Below, piece by piece: positions 57,043-64,000 of a DNA stretch of 64,000 nt (its first letter is position 1; every line of letters starts with the position of its first letter). The notes under the pieces were generated by a model. The model did not search any database. It was not told the DNA's origin and saw only the letters and a list, made by a program, of their open reading frames with translations. This stretch comes from SIG589 sp045652465 (GTDB lineage: Bacteria > Bacillota > Clostridia > Oscillospirales > Acutalibacteraceae): assembly GCA_045652465.1 (NCBI GenBank), contig JAZRUI010000015.1:186001-250000 (forward strand). Reading direction: 5' to 3'. The position numbers were made by a program, and so were the translations under genes.

Positions 57043-57785
57043 AGCCTAACGCTCACCTCCCCAAAGGAGATTCGTTCCTCTCCGTCTTTGGTTTTAACAA
57101 TGAGCGAAAAATCATCCGCGAGACCCAAAATCTCGCAGGGTTCATTTTTGTTTGCGCTTATGATATCGGCGCTTTTATTAACGATGAGATTCTCCTTATA
57201 AAACGCGCGATGCGGAGCATCGTTTAGGTTAACATAATATCCCTTAAAGAACTCTAAAATTTTAGCAACAAAGAGCGCTGTTTTTTCATCATCCTGCGCC
57301 TCATCATTTATGAATCCCATGATATTTTTGAGTTGCGAAGGAACGCCCTTTTCTTGACCGAAAAGGTTAACTCCGATTCCCAAAACCGAATAAGAATCAT
57401 CGCCGCAAAAAGCCGATTCGCAAAGAATGCCGCAAACCTTTTTGCCCTCAAAAATTATATCGTTAACCCATTTTATATCGCATTTTTTGCCGAAGACAAA
57501 ATCTATCGCCCTGCAAACCGCGGCAGCCGCAGCGGTGGTTATATAAAGCGTTGCTTCGGGAGTGAGGGAGGGGCGCAGCAAAACGCTCATATATAGTCCG
57601 CCCTCAGGCGAGAAAAACTCGCGACCTAGCCTTCCTCTTCCGCCCGTTTGCCGTTTGGCAATAACGGTTGTCCATTCCTCTTTGCCGTTTGCGGCAAGGC
57701 GCTTAATATCGAGATTCGTTGAAACCGTTTCATCAAGGCATAAAGCCTCGATTCCATATTTAGCCTTTAAAATTCTTTCGAGCAA
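57039..57785 (-). CDS. birA: Biotin-[acetyl-CoA carboxylase] ligase (BirA without repressor domain)
   Basis: 248 residues covering only the catalytic and C-terminal domains: TGGRGRLGREFFSPEGGLYMS binds biotinyl-AMP, IKWVNDIIFEGKKVCGIL holds the catalytic Lys. The winged-helix DNA-binding domain of group II BirA is absent, so it cannot repress bioY directly. First gene of the birA-bioY-pseudouridine synthase operon. Confidence 0.95.
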   Translation of the reverse strand: MLERILKAKYGIEALCLDETVSTNLDIKRLAANGKEEWTTVIAKRQTGGRGRLGREFFSPEGGLYMSVLLRPSLTPEATLYITTAAAAAVCRAIDFVFGKKCDIKWVNDIIFEGKKVCGILCESAFCGDDSYSVLGIGVNLFGQEKGVPSQLKNIMGFINDEAQDDEKTALFVAKILEFFKGYYVNLNDAPHRAFYKENLIVNKSADIISANKNEPCEILGLADDFSLIVKTKDGEERISFGEVSVRL

Positions 57786-57802
57786 TTGCTGTCACCTCCT
57801 CA

Positions 57803-57840
57803 TTAAAAAAATACCGCCTATGGCAGGCCATAGACGGCAA
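57803..57840 (-). terminator. acpP terminator
   Basis: 12-bp stem (57812-57823 / 57828-57839, two G-U) with a T run on the minus strand. Confidence 0.85.
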
Positions 57841-57848
57841 AGTCTTTC

Positions 57849-58076
57849 TTAAAGAACGTTTTGTATGTGATTAACAACATCGCCGACAGTCTTGATGTTT
57901 TCAATGCTGTCATCGGGGATTTCAATCTCAAACTCGTCTTCGATAGACATTATAAGTTCAACTACGTCCAAACTGTCTGCGTTTAAATCAGCAGCAATAT
58001 CGGTATCCATTGTGATAGCGTCTTCATCAGCGTCAAGCTGGTTTGCGAGAATAGCGCGTATTTTTTCAAATACCAT
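57849..58076 (-). CDS. acpP: Acyl carrier protein
   Basis: 75 residues, acidic. ADLNADSLDVVELIM carries the Ser that receives 4'-phosphopantetheine. Carrier of fatty-acyl chains in FAS II. Single-gene unit with strong RBS (AGGAGG) and promoter; the usual fab genes are not adjacent. Confidence 0.97.
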   Translation of the reverse strand: MVFEKIRAILANQLDADEDAITMDTDIAADLNADSLDVVELIMSIEDEFEIEIPDDSIENIKTVGDVVNHIQNVL

Positions 58077-58133
58077 AAAAAAACCTCCTGAAAATGCAGC
58101 CCGAATAAGGGCTGAACAATTTGTTCTACCAAA

Positions 58134-58162
58134 ATGATATGCCGAGAGGCGCGCTTTGTCAA
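58134..58162 (-). promoter_or_regulatory. acpP promoter
   Basis: Minus strand TTGACA (58162-58157), 17-base spacer, TATCAT (58139-58134). A small hairpin (CAGCCC / GGGCTG) lies in the leader before the RBS. Confidence 0.78.
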
Positions 58163-58222
58163 CATTTTTTTGAAAAAACCTTAAAAGTTTATGCCCCTTT
58201 GCGGGAAAAATCTCAAAACATA

Positions 58223-58251
58223 TTGCATATTTTATAAAGTTAATATATAAT
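58223..58251 (+). promoter_or_regulatory. proS promoter
   Basis: TTGCAT (58223-58228), 17-base spacer, TATAAT (58246-58251). The short leader has a CCGATT / AATCGG hairpin at 58258-58276 beside the Shine-Dalgarno; there is no T-box. Confidence 0.75.
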
Positions 58252-58285
58252 ATTACCGATTATTAAGGAATCGGAGCGTTAATTT

Positions 58286-59719
58286 ATGGCAAACGAAAAA
58301 ATGGTAAAAGCAATAACCTCTATGGATGAGGATTTTGCAAAATGGTACACCGACATTGTAGCAAAGGCAGAGCTTATGGATTATTCATCGGTCAAGGGCT
58401 GTATGATTATCCGTCCGTATGGCTATGCCATTTGGGAAAATATTCAAAAAATACTTGATGGTATGTTCAAGGAAACAGGACATGAGAATGTTTGTATGCC
58501 TATGTTCATTCCCGAAAGCCTCCTCCAAAAGGAGAAGGACCATGTTGAGGGCTTTGCCCCCGAGGTTGCTTGGGTAACCCATGGCGGAAATGAAAAGTTA
58601 GAGGAGCGCCTTTGCGTTCGTCCGACATCCGAAACCCTGTTTTGCGACCACTATGCAAATATAGTTCAGTCCTATCGCGACCTGCCCAAGCTTTATAACC
58701 AGTGGTGCAGCGTTGTTCGTTGGGAGAAAACAACCCGCCCGTTCCTTCGTTCGCGCGAATTCTTATGGCAAGAGGGCCACACTATTCATGCAACCGCTGA
58801 GGAGGCGCAGGCCGAAACAGTTCGTATGCTCGATACATATGCCCGCTTTGCCGAGGAGTTCCTTGCAATTCCCGTAATTAAGGGCGTTAAAACCGAAAAA
58901 GAGCGCTTTGCAGGCGCCGTTGATACCTATACCATCGAAGCAATGATGCATGACGGTAAGGCTCTTCAGAGCGGAACCTCCCATTTCTTCGGCGATGGTT
59001 TTGCAAAGGCATTCAACATCCAGTTCACCGATAAGGAAAACAAGCTTTCCTATCCCTTCCAAACCTCTTGGGGCGTTTCGACCCGCCTTATCGGCGCAAT
59101 CATTATGACCCATGGCGATAATGATGGTCTTGTTCTTCCGCCCGCAATTGCGCCCATCCAAACCGTTGTTATTCCGATTGCATCCCATAAAGAGGGCGTT
59201 ATCGAGAAGGCAACCGAGGTTTATGAGCGCCTTAACAAGGTTTGCCGTGCTAAGATTGACCTTTCCGAGCAAAGCCCCGGCTGGAAGTTTGCCGAATATG
59301 AGATGAAGGGCGTTCCGCTTCGCGTTGAGCTTGGCCCGAAGGATATCGAAAAGAATCAGTGCGTAATTGTTCGCCGCGATAACCGCGAGAAATATTTCGT
59401 ATCTCTCGATAACCTTGAAGAGGAAATTGCTCGCCTGTTAGTAGAAATGCGCGATGCAATGTTCGCTGCCGCTCTTGAGCGTAGAAATAATATGACCTAC
59501 ACCGCAACCAATCTCGAAGAAATGATTAAGGTTGCCGATGAAAAGCCCGGCTTTATTAAGGCTATGTGGTGCGGCTCCCGCGAATGCGAGGAAGCCTTAA
59601 AGGAGAAGGCAGGCGTTTCTTCGCGCTGCATTCCCTTTGAGCAGGAGAGCGTTGGCGACACCTGCGTTTGCTGCGGCAAGAAGGCCGATAAGATGCTCTA
59701 TTGGGGCAAGGCATATTAA
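58286..59719 (+). CDS. proS: Prolyl-tRNA synthetase (archaeal/eukaryotic type)
   Basis: 477 residues, class IIa. RPYGYAIWENIQKILD (motif 1), CVRPTSETLFCDHY, RWEKTTRPFLRSREFLWQEGHT (motif 2) and GVSTRLIGAIIMTHGD (motif 3). It lacks the insertion editing domain of the E. coli type and has a C-terminal zinc-like domain with CVCCGKK and a terminal Tyr. Co-transcribed with the following HAD gene. Confidence 0.97.
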   Translation: MANEKMVKAITSMDEDFAKWYTDIVAKAELMDYSSVKGCMIIRPYGYAIWENIQKILDGMFKETGHENVCMPMFIPESLLQKEKDHVEGFAPEVAWVTHGGNEKLEERLCVRPTSETLFCDHYANIVQSYRDLPKLYNQWCSVVRWEKTTRPFLRSREFLWQEGHTIHATAEEAQAETVRMLDTYARFAEEFLAIPVIKGVKTEKERFAGAVDTYTIEAMMHDGKALQSGTSHFFGDGFAKAFNIQFTDKENKLSYPFQTSWGVSTRLIGAIIMTHGDNDGLVLPPAIAPIQTVVIPIASHKEGVIEKATEVYERLNKVCRAKIDLSEQSPGWKFAEYEMKGVPLRVELGPKDIEKNQCVIVRRDNREKYFVSLDNLEEEIARLLVEMRDAMFAAALERRNNMTYTATNLEEMIKVADEKPGFIKAMWCGSRECEEALKEKAGVSSRCIPFEQESVGDTCVCCGKKADKMLYWGKAY

Positions 59720-59738
59720 TTTTAAGGAGATAACTTAA

Positions 59739-60527
59739 ATGATGGTTACACTTGAAGATATAAGAGCCAAAAAAGGTTTTATATGCGATATGGACGGTGT
59801 TATCTACCATGGTAACCAGCTCCTTCCGGGTGTTCATGAGTTTTTGGATTGGCTCAATAAAAACAATAAGAAGTTCTTATTCTTAACCAACAGCAGCGAG
59901 CGTTCCCCGCGCGAATTAAGCCAAAAGCTCTCTCGTATGGGCCTCGAGGTTGATGAGAGCCATTTCTATACCAGCGCCCTTGCAACCGCCCATTTTTTGA
60001 AGCATCAAAAACCCGGCTGCTCGGTTTATTGCATTGGTGAGGCGGGTCTTCATAACGCGCTTTATAATGCGGGAATCTCGATGAACGATGTTAATCCCGA
60101 TTATGTTGTTGTCGGCGAAACCCAAACCTATAATTATCAAAACATTTGCAAGGCCGTTAAACTCGTTTTAAACGGCGCAAAGCTTATTGGAACCAACCCT
60201 GATATGACAGGCCCCGTTGAAGGAAACCAAATTGTTCCTGCCTGTCGCGCTCTTGTCGCTCCCATTGAGCTCGCAACCGGCAAATCCGCCTACTTTTTAG
60301 GCAAACCTAACCCGTTAATGATGCGAACAGGTATCCGCCTCTTGGATTGCGATACCAAGGAAACCGCCATCATCGGCGACCGTATGGATACCGATATAAT
60401 AGCCGGTATCGAGTCGGGCGTTGACACTGTTTTGGTGCTCTCGGGCGTAACAAGCAGGGAAGACCTCAAGGAAATGCCCTATGCGCCCCGCGTAATTTTA
60501 AACGGAGTAGGCGAAATAGCAGAGTAA
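59739..60527 (+). CDS. HAD-IIA family phosphatase (NagD-like)
   Basis: 262 residues. FICDMDGVIYHGNQLLPG (nucleophile Asp), LTNSSERSPREL, LGKPNPLMM and IIGDRMDTDIIAG are the HAD motifs I to IV with the IIA cap. Probably a nucleotide or sugar-phosphate phosphatase. 19 bases after proS behind AAGGAGA. Confidence 0.92.
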   Translation: MMVTLEDIRAKKGFICDMDGVIYHGNQLLPGVHEFLDWLNKNNKKFLFLTNSSERSPRELSQKLSRMGLEVDESHFYTSALATAHFLKHQKPGCSVYCIGEAGLHNALYNAGISMNDVNPDYVVVGETQTYNYQNICKAVKLVLNGAKLIGTNPDMTGPVEGNQIVPACRALVAPIELATGKSAYFLGKPNPLMMRTGIRLLDCDTKETAIIGDRMDTDIIAGIESGVDTVLVLSGVTSREDLKEMPYAPRVILNGVGEIAE

Positions 60528-60532
60528 TTTTA

Positions 60533-60568
60533 AAGCCCCAAACTTTGTGTTTGGGGTTCTTTTTTTGC
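60533..60568 (+). terminator. Terminator after the HAD phosphatase gene
   Basis: 8-bp stem CCCCAAAC / GTTTGGGG followed by TTCTTTTTTT. Confidence 0.92.
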
Positions 60569-60652
60569 CCCGCGCTATACATTATATATATAGGGGCTGA
60601 AATCGCCCGAAAAATCCAACAAAAATATCATAAAATTTTTGTTAAAAAACGC

Positions 60653-60681
60653 TTGACATAATGCACCTCTTGTGCTATTAT
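60653..60681 (+). promoter_or_regulatory. S10 ribosomal operon promoter
   Basis: Consensus TTGACA (60653-60658), 17-base spacer, extended -10 TGC plus TATTAT (60676-60681). A perfect 9-bp inverted A/T repeat (60618-60643) lies just upstream and may act as an UP element. Confidence 0.85.
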
Positions 60682-60687
60682 GTTATG

Positions 60688-60958
60688 GCACGCGAAGTGT
60701 GCAGATATGCGATGATGCAGGAGGTGGCCGACCTCGAGACGGGAAATTTCTGCGGAGTATGTCCGATTTAAAAACCGGGCGAATGAAACTTAAATGCCTT
60801 GCGGTACTTGCGAACCGCAGCGCAGCGACACCCCCCAGTGGGTGCCGTACCCGGATGCAGCTGTAACCCCAGCCCATTCGGTTTTATAATGTGCCTTGAA
60901 GAAACACACGGCACAGTGTAAGTTTTGCCCGCCAACTAATTTAAGGAGGCGACCAGTA
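60688..60958 (+). promoter_or_regulatory. 270-base structured leader of the S10 operon
   Basis: No gene found between the predicted transcript start and rpsJ. Small hairpins are visible: GAGGT / ACCTC (60720-60736), TGCGGT / ACCGCA (60797-60820) and GGGT / ACCC (60840-60852). Ribosomal operons often use such leaders for feedback by a ribosomal protein (L4 in E. coli). The autoregulator here is not known. Confidence 0.5.
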
Positions 60959-61270
60959 ATGGCAGTAAAGGAAAAGATCAGAATTCGAATCAAGGGTTAC
61001 GACCACGCTCTCGTTGACCAGTCGGCTGAAAAGATTGTTGAAACTGCAAAGCGCACAGGCGCTCGCGTTTCCGGTCCCGTGCCGCTACCCACTGAGAAAG
61101 AGGTTGTTACCATTCTTCGCGCTGTTCATAAGTATAAGGATAGCCGCGAGCAGTTCGAAACCCGCACCCACAAAAGGCTTATCGACGTATTAAGACCTTC
61201 CAACAAAACTGTTGAAGCTCTTATGGGTCTTGAGCTCCCCGCCGGCGTAGAGATTGAAATAAAGCTCTAA
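60959..61270 (+). CDS. rpsJ: Ribosomal protein S10
   Basis: 103 residues: KIRIRIKGYDHALVDQSAEK and VSGPVPLPTEKEVVTILR are diagnostic. The ATG at 60959 follows AGGAGG. First gene of the S10-L3-L4-L23-L2-S19 cluster in standard order. Also the transcription factor NusE. Confidence 0.98.
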   Translation: MAVKEKIRIRIKGYDHALVDQSAEKIVETAKRTGARVSGPVPLPTEKEVVTILRAVHKYKDSREQFETRTHKRLIDVLRPSNKTVEALMGLELPAGVEIEIKL

Positions 61271-61329
61271 TAGCCGACAGGTCATGTTGGCCCCGTGTGG
61301 TCAACCAATAACCAAAAGGAGGAAATAAA

Positions 61330-61959
61330 ATGAACAAAGGAATCGTAGGAAAGAAGCTTGGCATGACCCAGCTCTTCGACGAAAAGGGAAATGTAGTTCC
61401 GGTAACCGTTATCGAAGCCGGCCCCTGCATGGTTTGCCAGAAGAAGACCGTTGAAACCGACGGTTATGAAGCAGTTCAGATTGGCTACGGCGATATGAAG
61501 GCTTCCAAGGTAAACAAGCCCATGAAGGGACATTTCGCAAAGAATGATGTTGCTCCTAAGAAGGTTCTCCGTGAGTTCCGCTTTAGCGACATCGCAGCCT
61601 TCAACGTAGGCGATGTAATCAAAGCCGACGTATTCGCAGAAGGTGACAAGGTAGATGTAAGAGGCACCAGCAAAGGTAAGGGCTATGCCGGCGTAATTAA
61701 GCGCTGGAACTTCTCCCGCCTTAAGATGTCTCACGGTACCGGTCCTGTTGCCCGTCATGGCGGCTCTTTGGGCGTTATCGACCCTGCTAGAGTTTTCAAG
61801 GGCAAGAAGATGGCCGGTCATCTCGGTGCTGAGCGCGTAACCGTTCAGAACCTTGATGTAGTTAAGGTTGACGCTGAAAACAACATCATTGCCGTTAAGG
61901 GTGCCGTTCCCGGCCCCAAGGGCGGAATCGTTGTTCTGTTTGACAGCGTTAAGGCCTAA
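61330..61959 (+). CDS. rplC: Ribosomal protein L3
   Basis: 209 residues: KGIVGKKLGMTQLFDEKGN, TSKGKGYAGVIKRW and GSLGVIDPARVFKGKKMAGH. Early-assembly 50S protein near the peptidyl transferase centre. RBS AAAGGAGG. Confidence 0.98.
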   Translation: MNKGIVGKKLGMTQLFDEKGNVVPVTVIEAGPCMVCQKKTVETDGYEAVQIGYGDMKASKVNKPMKGHFAKNDVAPKKVLREFRFSDIAAFNVGDVIKADVFAEGDKVDVRGTSKGKGYAGVIKRWNFSRLKMSHGTGPVARHGGSLGVIDPARVFKGKKMAGHLGAERVTVQNLDVVKVDAENNIIAVKGAVPGPKGGIVVLFDSVKA

Positions 61960-61979
61960 TCGGAAGGAGAGTGTAAAAT

Positions 61980-62603
61980 ATGCCTAAAGTAGCAGTAGTA
62001 GATATGGCTGGTAACGAAGTTGAGAAGATCAACCTCGGCGAAGCTGTATTCGGAATTGAACCCAATGTGGTTGTTATGCATATGGCTGTTGTAAATTACC
62101 TCGCTAACAAGCGTCAGGGCACACAGTCCACACTTACTCGTACCGAGGTTTCCGGCGGCGGCAAGAAGCCCTGGAGACAAAAGGGAACAGGTCACGCAAG
62201 ACAGGGTTCCACCAGAGCTCCCCAGTGGAGACACGGCGGTATCGTTCACGCACCGAAGCCGAGAGATTATTCCTTCTCGCTCAACAAGAAGGTTCGTGCA
62301 CTTGCTGTTAAGTCTGCCCTTTCCGATAAGGTACAGAACAAGGCTCTCATCGTTCTCGATGAATTCAAGCTTGAAACCTACAAGACCAGAGCAGTTGTTG
62401 ATTGCTTAAAGGCAATCGGCGCAGGCAAGAAGACTCTTCTCGTTTTAGCTGATAACAATGCTGTTAGCGTAAAGAGCTGCGCAAATGTTCCCGGTCTTAA
62501 GACCGCTCAGTACAACACCATTAACACCTACGATATCGTTAATGCCGATACTCTCGTAATCGTTAAGGGCGCTGTTGCTAAGATTGAGGAGGTATATGCA
62601 TAA
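61980..62603 (+). CDS. rplD: Ribosomal protein L4
   Basis: 207 residues: RTEVSGGGKKPWRQKGTGHA and GSTRAPQWRHGGIVH belong to the extended loop lining the exit tunnel. The stop overlaps the rplW start by one base. Confidence 0.98.
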   Translation: MPKVAVVDMAGNEVEKINLGEAVFGIEPNVVVMHMAVVNYLANKRQGTQSTLTRTEVSGGGKKPWRQKGTGHARQGSTRAPQWRHGGIVHAPKPRDYSFSLNKKVRALAVKSALSDKVQNKALIVLDEFKLETYKTRAVVDCLKAIGAGKKTLLVLADNNAVSVKSCANVPGLKTAQYNTINTYDIVNADTLVIVKGAVAKIEEVYA

Positions 62604-62896
62604 TGAAGGCCTATGAGAATGTAATAATTGCTCCTATCATTACTGAGAAGAGCATGGCCGGAATTGCTGACAAGAAATACACCTTCAAGGTAGCCAAAGA
62701 TGCCAACAAGGTTCTTATCGCTGAAGCAGTTGAGAATCTTTTCAAGGTAAAGGTTGCAAAGGTAAACACCATCAGCGTTCGCGGACAAGAAAGACGCATG
62801 GGACGTTACAGCGGCTACACCTCTTCTTGGAAGAAAGCTATTGTAACGCTTAAAGCTGATTCTAAGCCCATCGAGTTCTTCGACGGACTTAAGTAA
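62603..62896 (+). CDS. rplW: Ribosomal protein L23
   Basis: 97 residues: IIAPIITEKSMAGI and YTFKVAKDANKVLIAEAVE. Docking site for SRP and trigger factor at the tunnel exit. It starts inside the rplD stop (TAATG). Confidence 0.98.
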   Translation: MKAYENVIIAPIITEKSMAGIADKKYTFKVAKDANKVLIAEAVENLFKVKVAKVNTISVRGQERRMGRYSGYTSSWKKAIVTLKADSKPIEFFDGLK

Positions 62897-62982
62897 TTAA
62901 TCCGAAATCGAAATCACAAGATTTCCGGTGATGTATGAGGTAGGAAACTGCCTCGCTAAGCCTAAATAGGAGAGTGAAACAC

Positions 62983-63816
62983 ATGGCAATTAAACATTAT
63001 AAGCCGACTACCCCGGGTCGCCGCGGTATGACCTCTATGGATTATTCCGGTCTTTCCAAGGTTGCTCCCGAGAAAAGTTTGCTTGAGCCTTTAAAGAAAA
63101 ATGCAGGCCGTAACAGCTATGGCCGCATCACCGTTCGCCATCGTGGCGGCGGTAACCGCAGAAAGTATAGAGTAATCGACTTTAAGCGCGAGCGTTTCGG
63201 AATTCCGGCAGTCGTTAAGACTCTCGAGTATGACCCGAACCGTACCGCTTTCATCGCCCTCGTTGAGTATGAGGACGGCGAAAAGCGTTATATCATCGCT
63301 CCGGCAGGTCTTAAGGTTGGCGATACCGTTGTTAGCGGCCCCGATGCTGATATCGTAACCGGTAATGCACTTCCGATGGTTAATATCCCCGTTGGTACAT
63401 TCCTTCACAATATCGAGCTTTATCCCGGCCGTGGCGCACAGCTTGCACGTTCTGCAGGCGGTATGGCACAGCTTATGGCTAAGGAGAATGGATATGCACT
63501 TCTCCGTCTTCCTTCCGGTGAGCTTCGTAACGTTCCCGTAAATTGCATGGCAACCGTTGGTCAGGTAAGCAACGCTGAACACGGCAACATCAATATCGGT
63601 AAGGCTGGACGTAAGCGTCACATGGGTTGGAGACCGACCGTACGCGGTTCTGTAATGAACCCCTGCGACCATCCCCACGGTGGTGGTGAAGGTAAATCCC
63701 CGATCGGCCGTCCGGGACCGGTTACCCCCTGGGGCAAACCTGCTCTCGGCCTTAAGACTCGTGACAAGCATAAGCACTCTGACAAGTATATTGTCAAGAG
63801 AAGAAATGCTAATTAG
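62983..63816 (+). CDS. rplB: Ribosomal protein L2
   Basis: 277 residues: AIKHYKPTTPGRRGM, GRNSYGRITVRHRGGGNRR, and the C-terminal VMNPCDHPHGGGEGKSPIGR with the conserved His near the peptidyl transferase centre. The ATG at 62983 follows TAGGAGAG. Confidence 0.98.
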   Translation: MAIKHYKPTTPGRRGMTSMDYSGLSKVAPEKSLLEPLKKNAGRNSYGRITVRHRGGGNRRKYRVIDFKRERFGIPAVVKTLEYDPNRTAFIALVEYEDGEKRYIIAPAGLKVGDTVVSGPDADIVTGNALPMVNIPVGTFLHNIELYPGRGAQLARSAGGMAQLMAKENGYALLRLPSGELRNVPVNCMATVGQVSNAEHGNINIGKAGRKRHMGWRPTVRGSVMNPCDHPHGGGEGKSPIGRPGPVTPWGKPALGLKTRDKHKHSDKYIVKRRNAN

Positions 63817-63838
63817 TCGGACGAAAGGAGTTTAAGAA

Positions 63839-64000
63839 ATGGGAAGAAGCGTTAAAAAGGGACCTTTTGTGCAGCCCGTTCTGCTCAAGAGAATCCGTGA
63901 AATGAATAAAGCCGGTGAAAAAAGAGTTGTTAAAACTTGGAGCCGTTCTTCAACAATATTCCCCGATTTCGTCGGACACACAATTGCGGTACATGACGGA
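63839..64000 (+). CDS. rpsS: Ribosomal protein S19 (partial, cut by window end)
   Basis: 54 codons visible from the ATG behind AAAGGAG: GRSVKKGPFVQPVLLKRI and TWSRSSTIFPDFVGHTIAV are S19. The C-terminal third lies outside the window. Confidence 0.97.
   Translation, partial: MGRSVKKGPFVQPVLLKRIREMNKAGEKRVVKTWSRSSTIFPDFVGHTIAVHDG

Noticed and set aside
58163..58285. T-box leader for proS
   Set aside because: There is no specifier-loop stem and no T-box sequence, and the leader is too short.
60688..60958. Possible riboswitch for a small metabolite before rpsJ
   Set aside because: No known riboswitch core was recognised. The position before a ribosomal operon points to protein feedback instead.

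Overview
The window looks like the chromosome of a spore-forming, Gram-positive member of the Clostridia, probably an uncultured gut Oscillospirales-type bacterium. The reasons are a complete spoIIIA operon (AA to AH), Bacillota-style linkage (ylxM-ffh-rpsP-khpA-rimM-trmD), a bile salt hydrolase-like gene, many short lipoproteins and strong sigma-A promoters (TTGNNN-17-TATAAT). Almost all genes are compact housekeeping genes. No phage, insertion sequence, CRISPR array or antibiotic-resistance gene was seen. The lineage call is inference from gene content, not from a marker-gene tree.

Layout. 1-5.0 kb: an unusual tyrosine phosphatase-RimI fusion and polA (minus), then dus and yebC (plus). 5.1-10.1 kb: the spoIIIA operon and an Asp23-family gene. 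10.1-10.6 kb: a gene-free stretch packed with hairpins. 10.7-15.3 kb: fba, ogg, a Cys-rich DUF6062-like protein, a small membrane protein and a solute-binding lipoprotein. 15.4-19.5 kb: the SRP / ribosome-maturation cluster, HPr and tRNA-Pro(GGG). 19.5-20.5 kb: tRNA-derived repeats, a small AT-rich zinc-ribbon membrane gene and a strongly folded leader or small RNA with its own promoter and terminator. 20.5-26.5 kb: a phosphoesterase, an operon ending in bile salt hydrolase, a small lipoprotein, a sugar kinase and a PHP phosphatase. 26.6-28.5 kb: a cytoplasmic glycoside hydrolase-like protein. 28.6-33.7 kb: citrate synthase divergent from an aconitase-family hydratase and isocitrate dehydrogenase, which together make 2-oxoglutarate. 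33.8-40.3 kb: maf, the liv branched-chain amino acid transporter (livJ carries a frameshift) and a lipoprotein. 40.4-52.4 kb: galM, a 3,554-residue secreted multimodular protein and a 48-residue peptide gene just upstream of it. 52.7-60.5 kb: glmM-glmS, a pseudouridine synthase, bioY-birA, acpP, proS and a HAD phosphatase. 60.6-64 kb: the start of the S10 ribosomal protein operon behind a 270-base leader.

How genes work together. glmM and glmS feed UDP-GlcNAc synthesis. gltA, the hydratase and icd form the oxidative half-TCA branch. BioY imports biotin and BirA attaches it. livJ-H-M-G-F form one ABC importer. The giant secreted protein combines about ten carbohydrate-binding-like modules and eight GW-type repeats with an internal phosphoesterase domain and a C-terminal glycosidase domain. 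The cytoplasmic protein at 26.6 kb resembles that glycosidase domain, so the two could act on one glycan outside and inside the cell.

The best candidates for something undescribed are the giant protein with its 48-residue upstream peptide, the folded RNA at 20.24-20.41 kb, the tRNA-Pro-derived repeat next to it, and the phosphatase-acetyltransferase fusion at the left edge.
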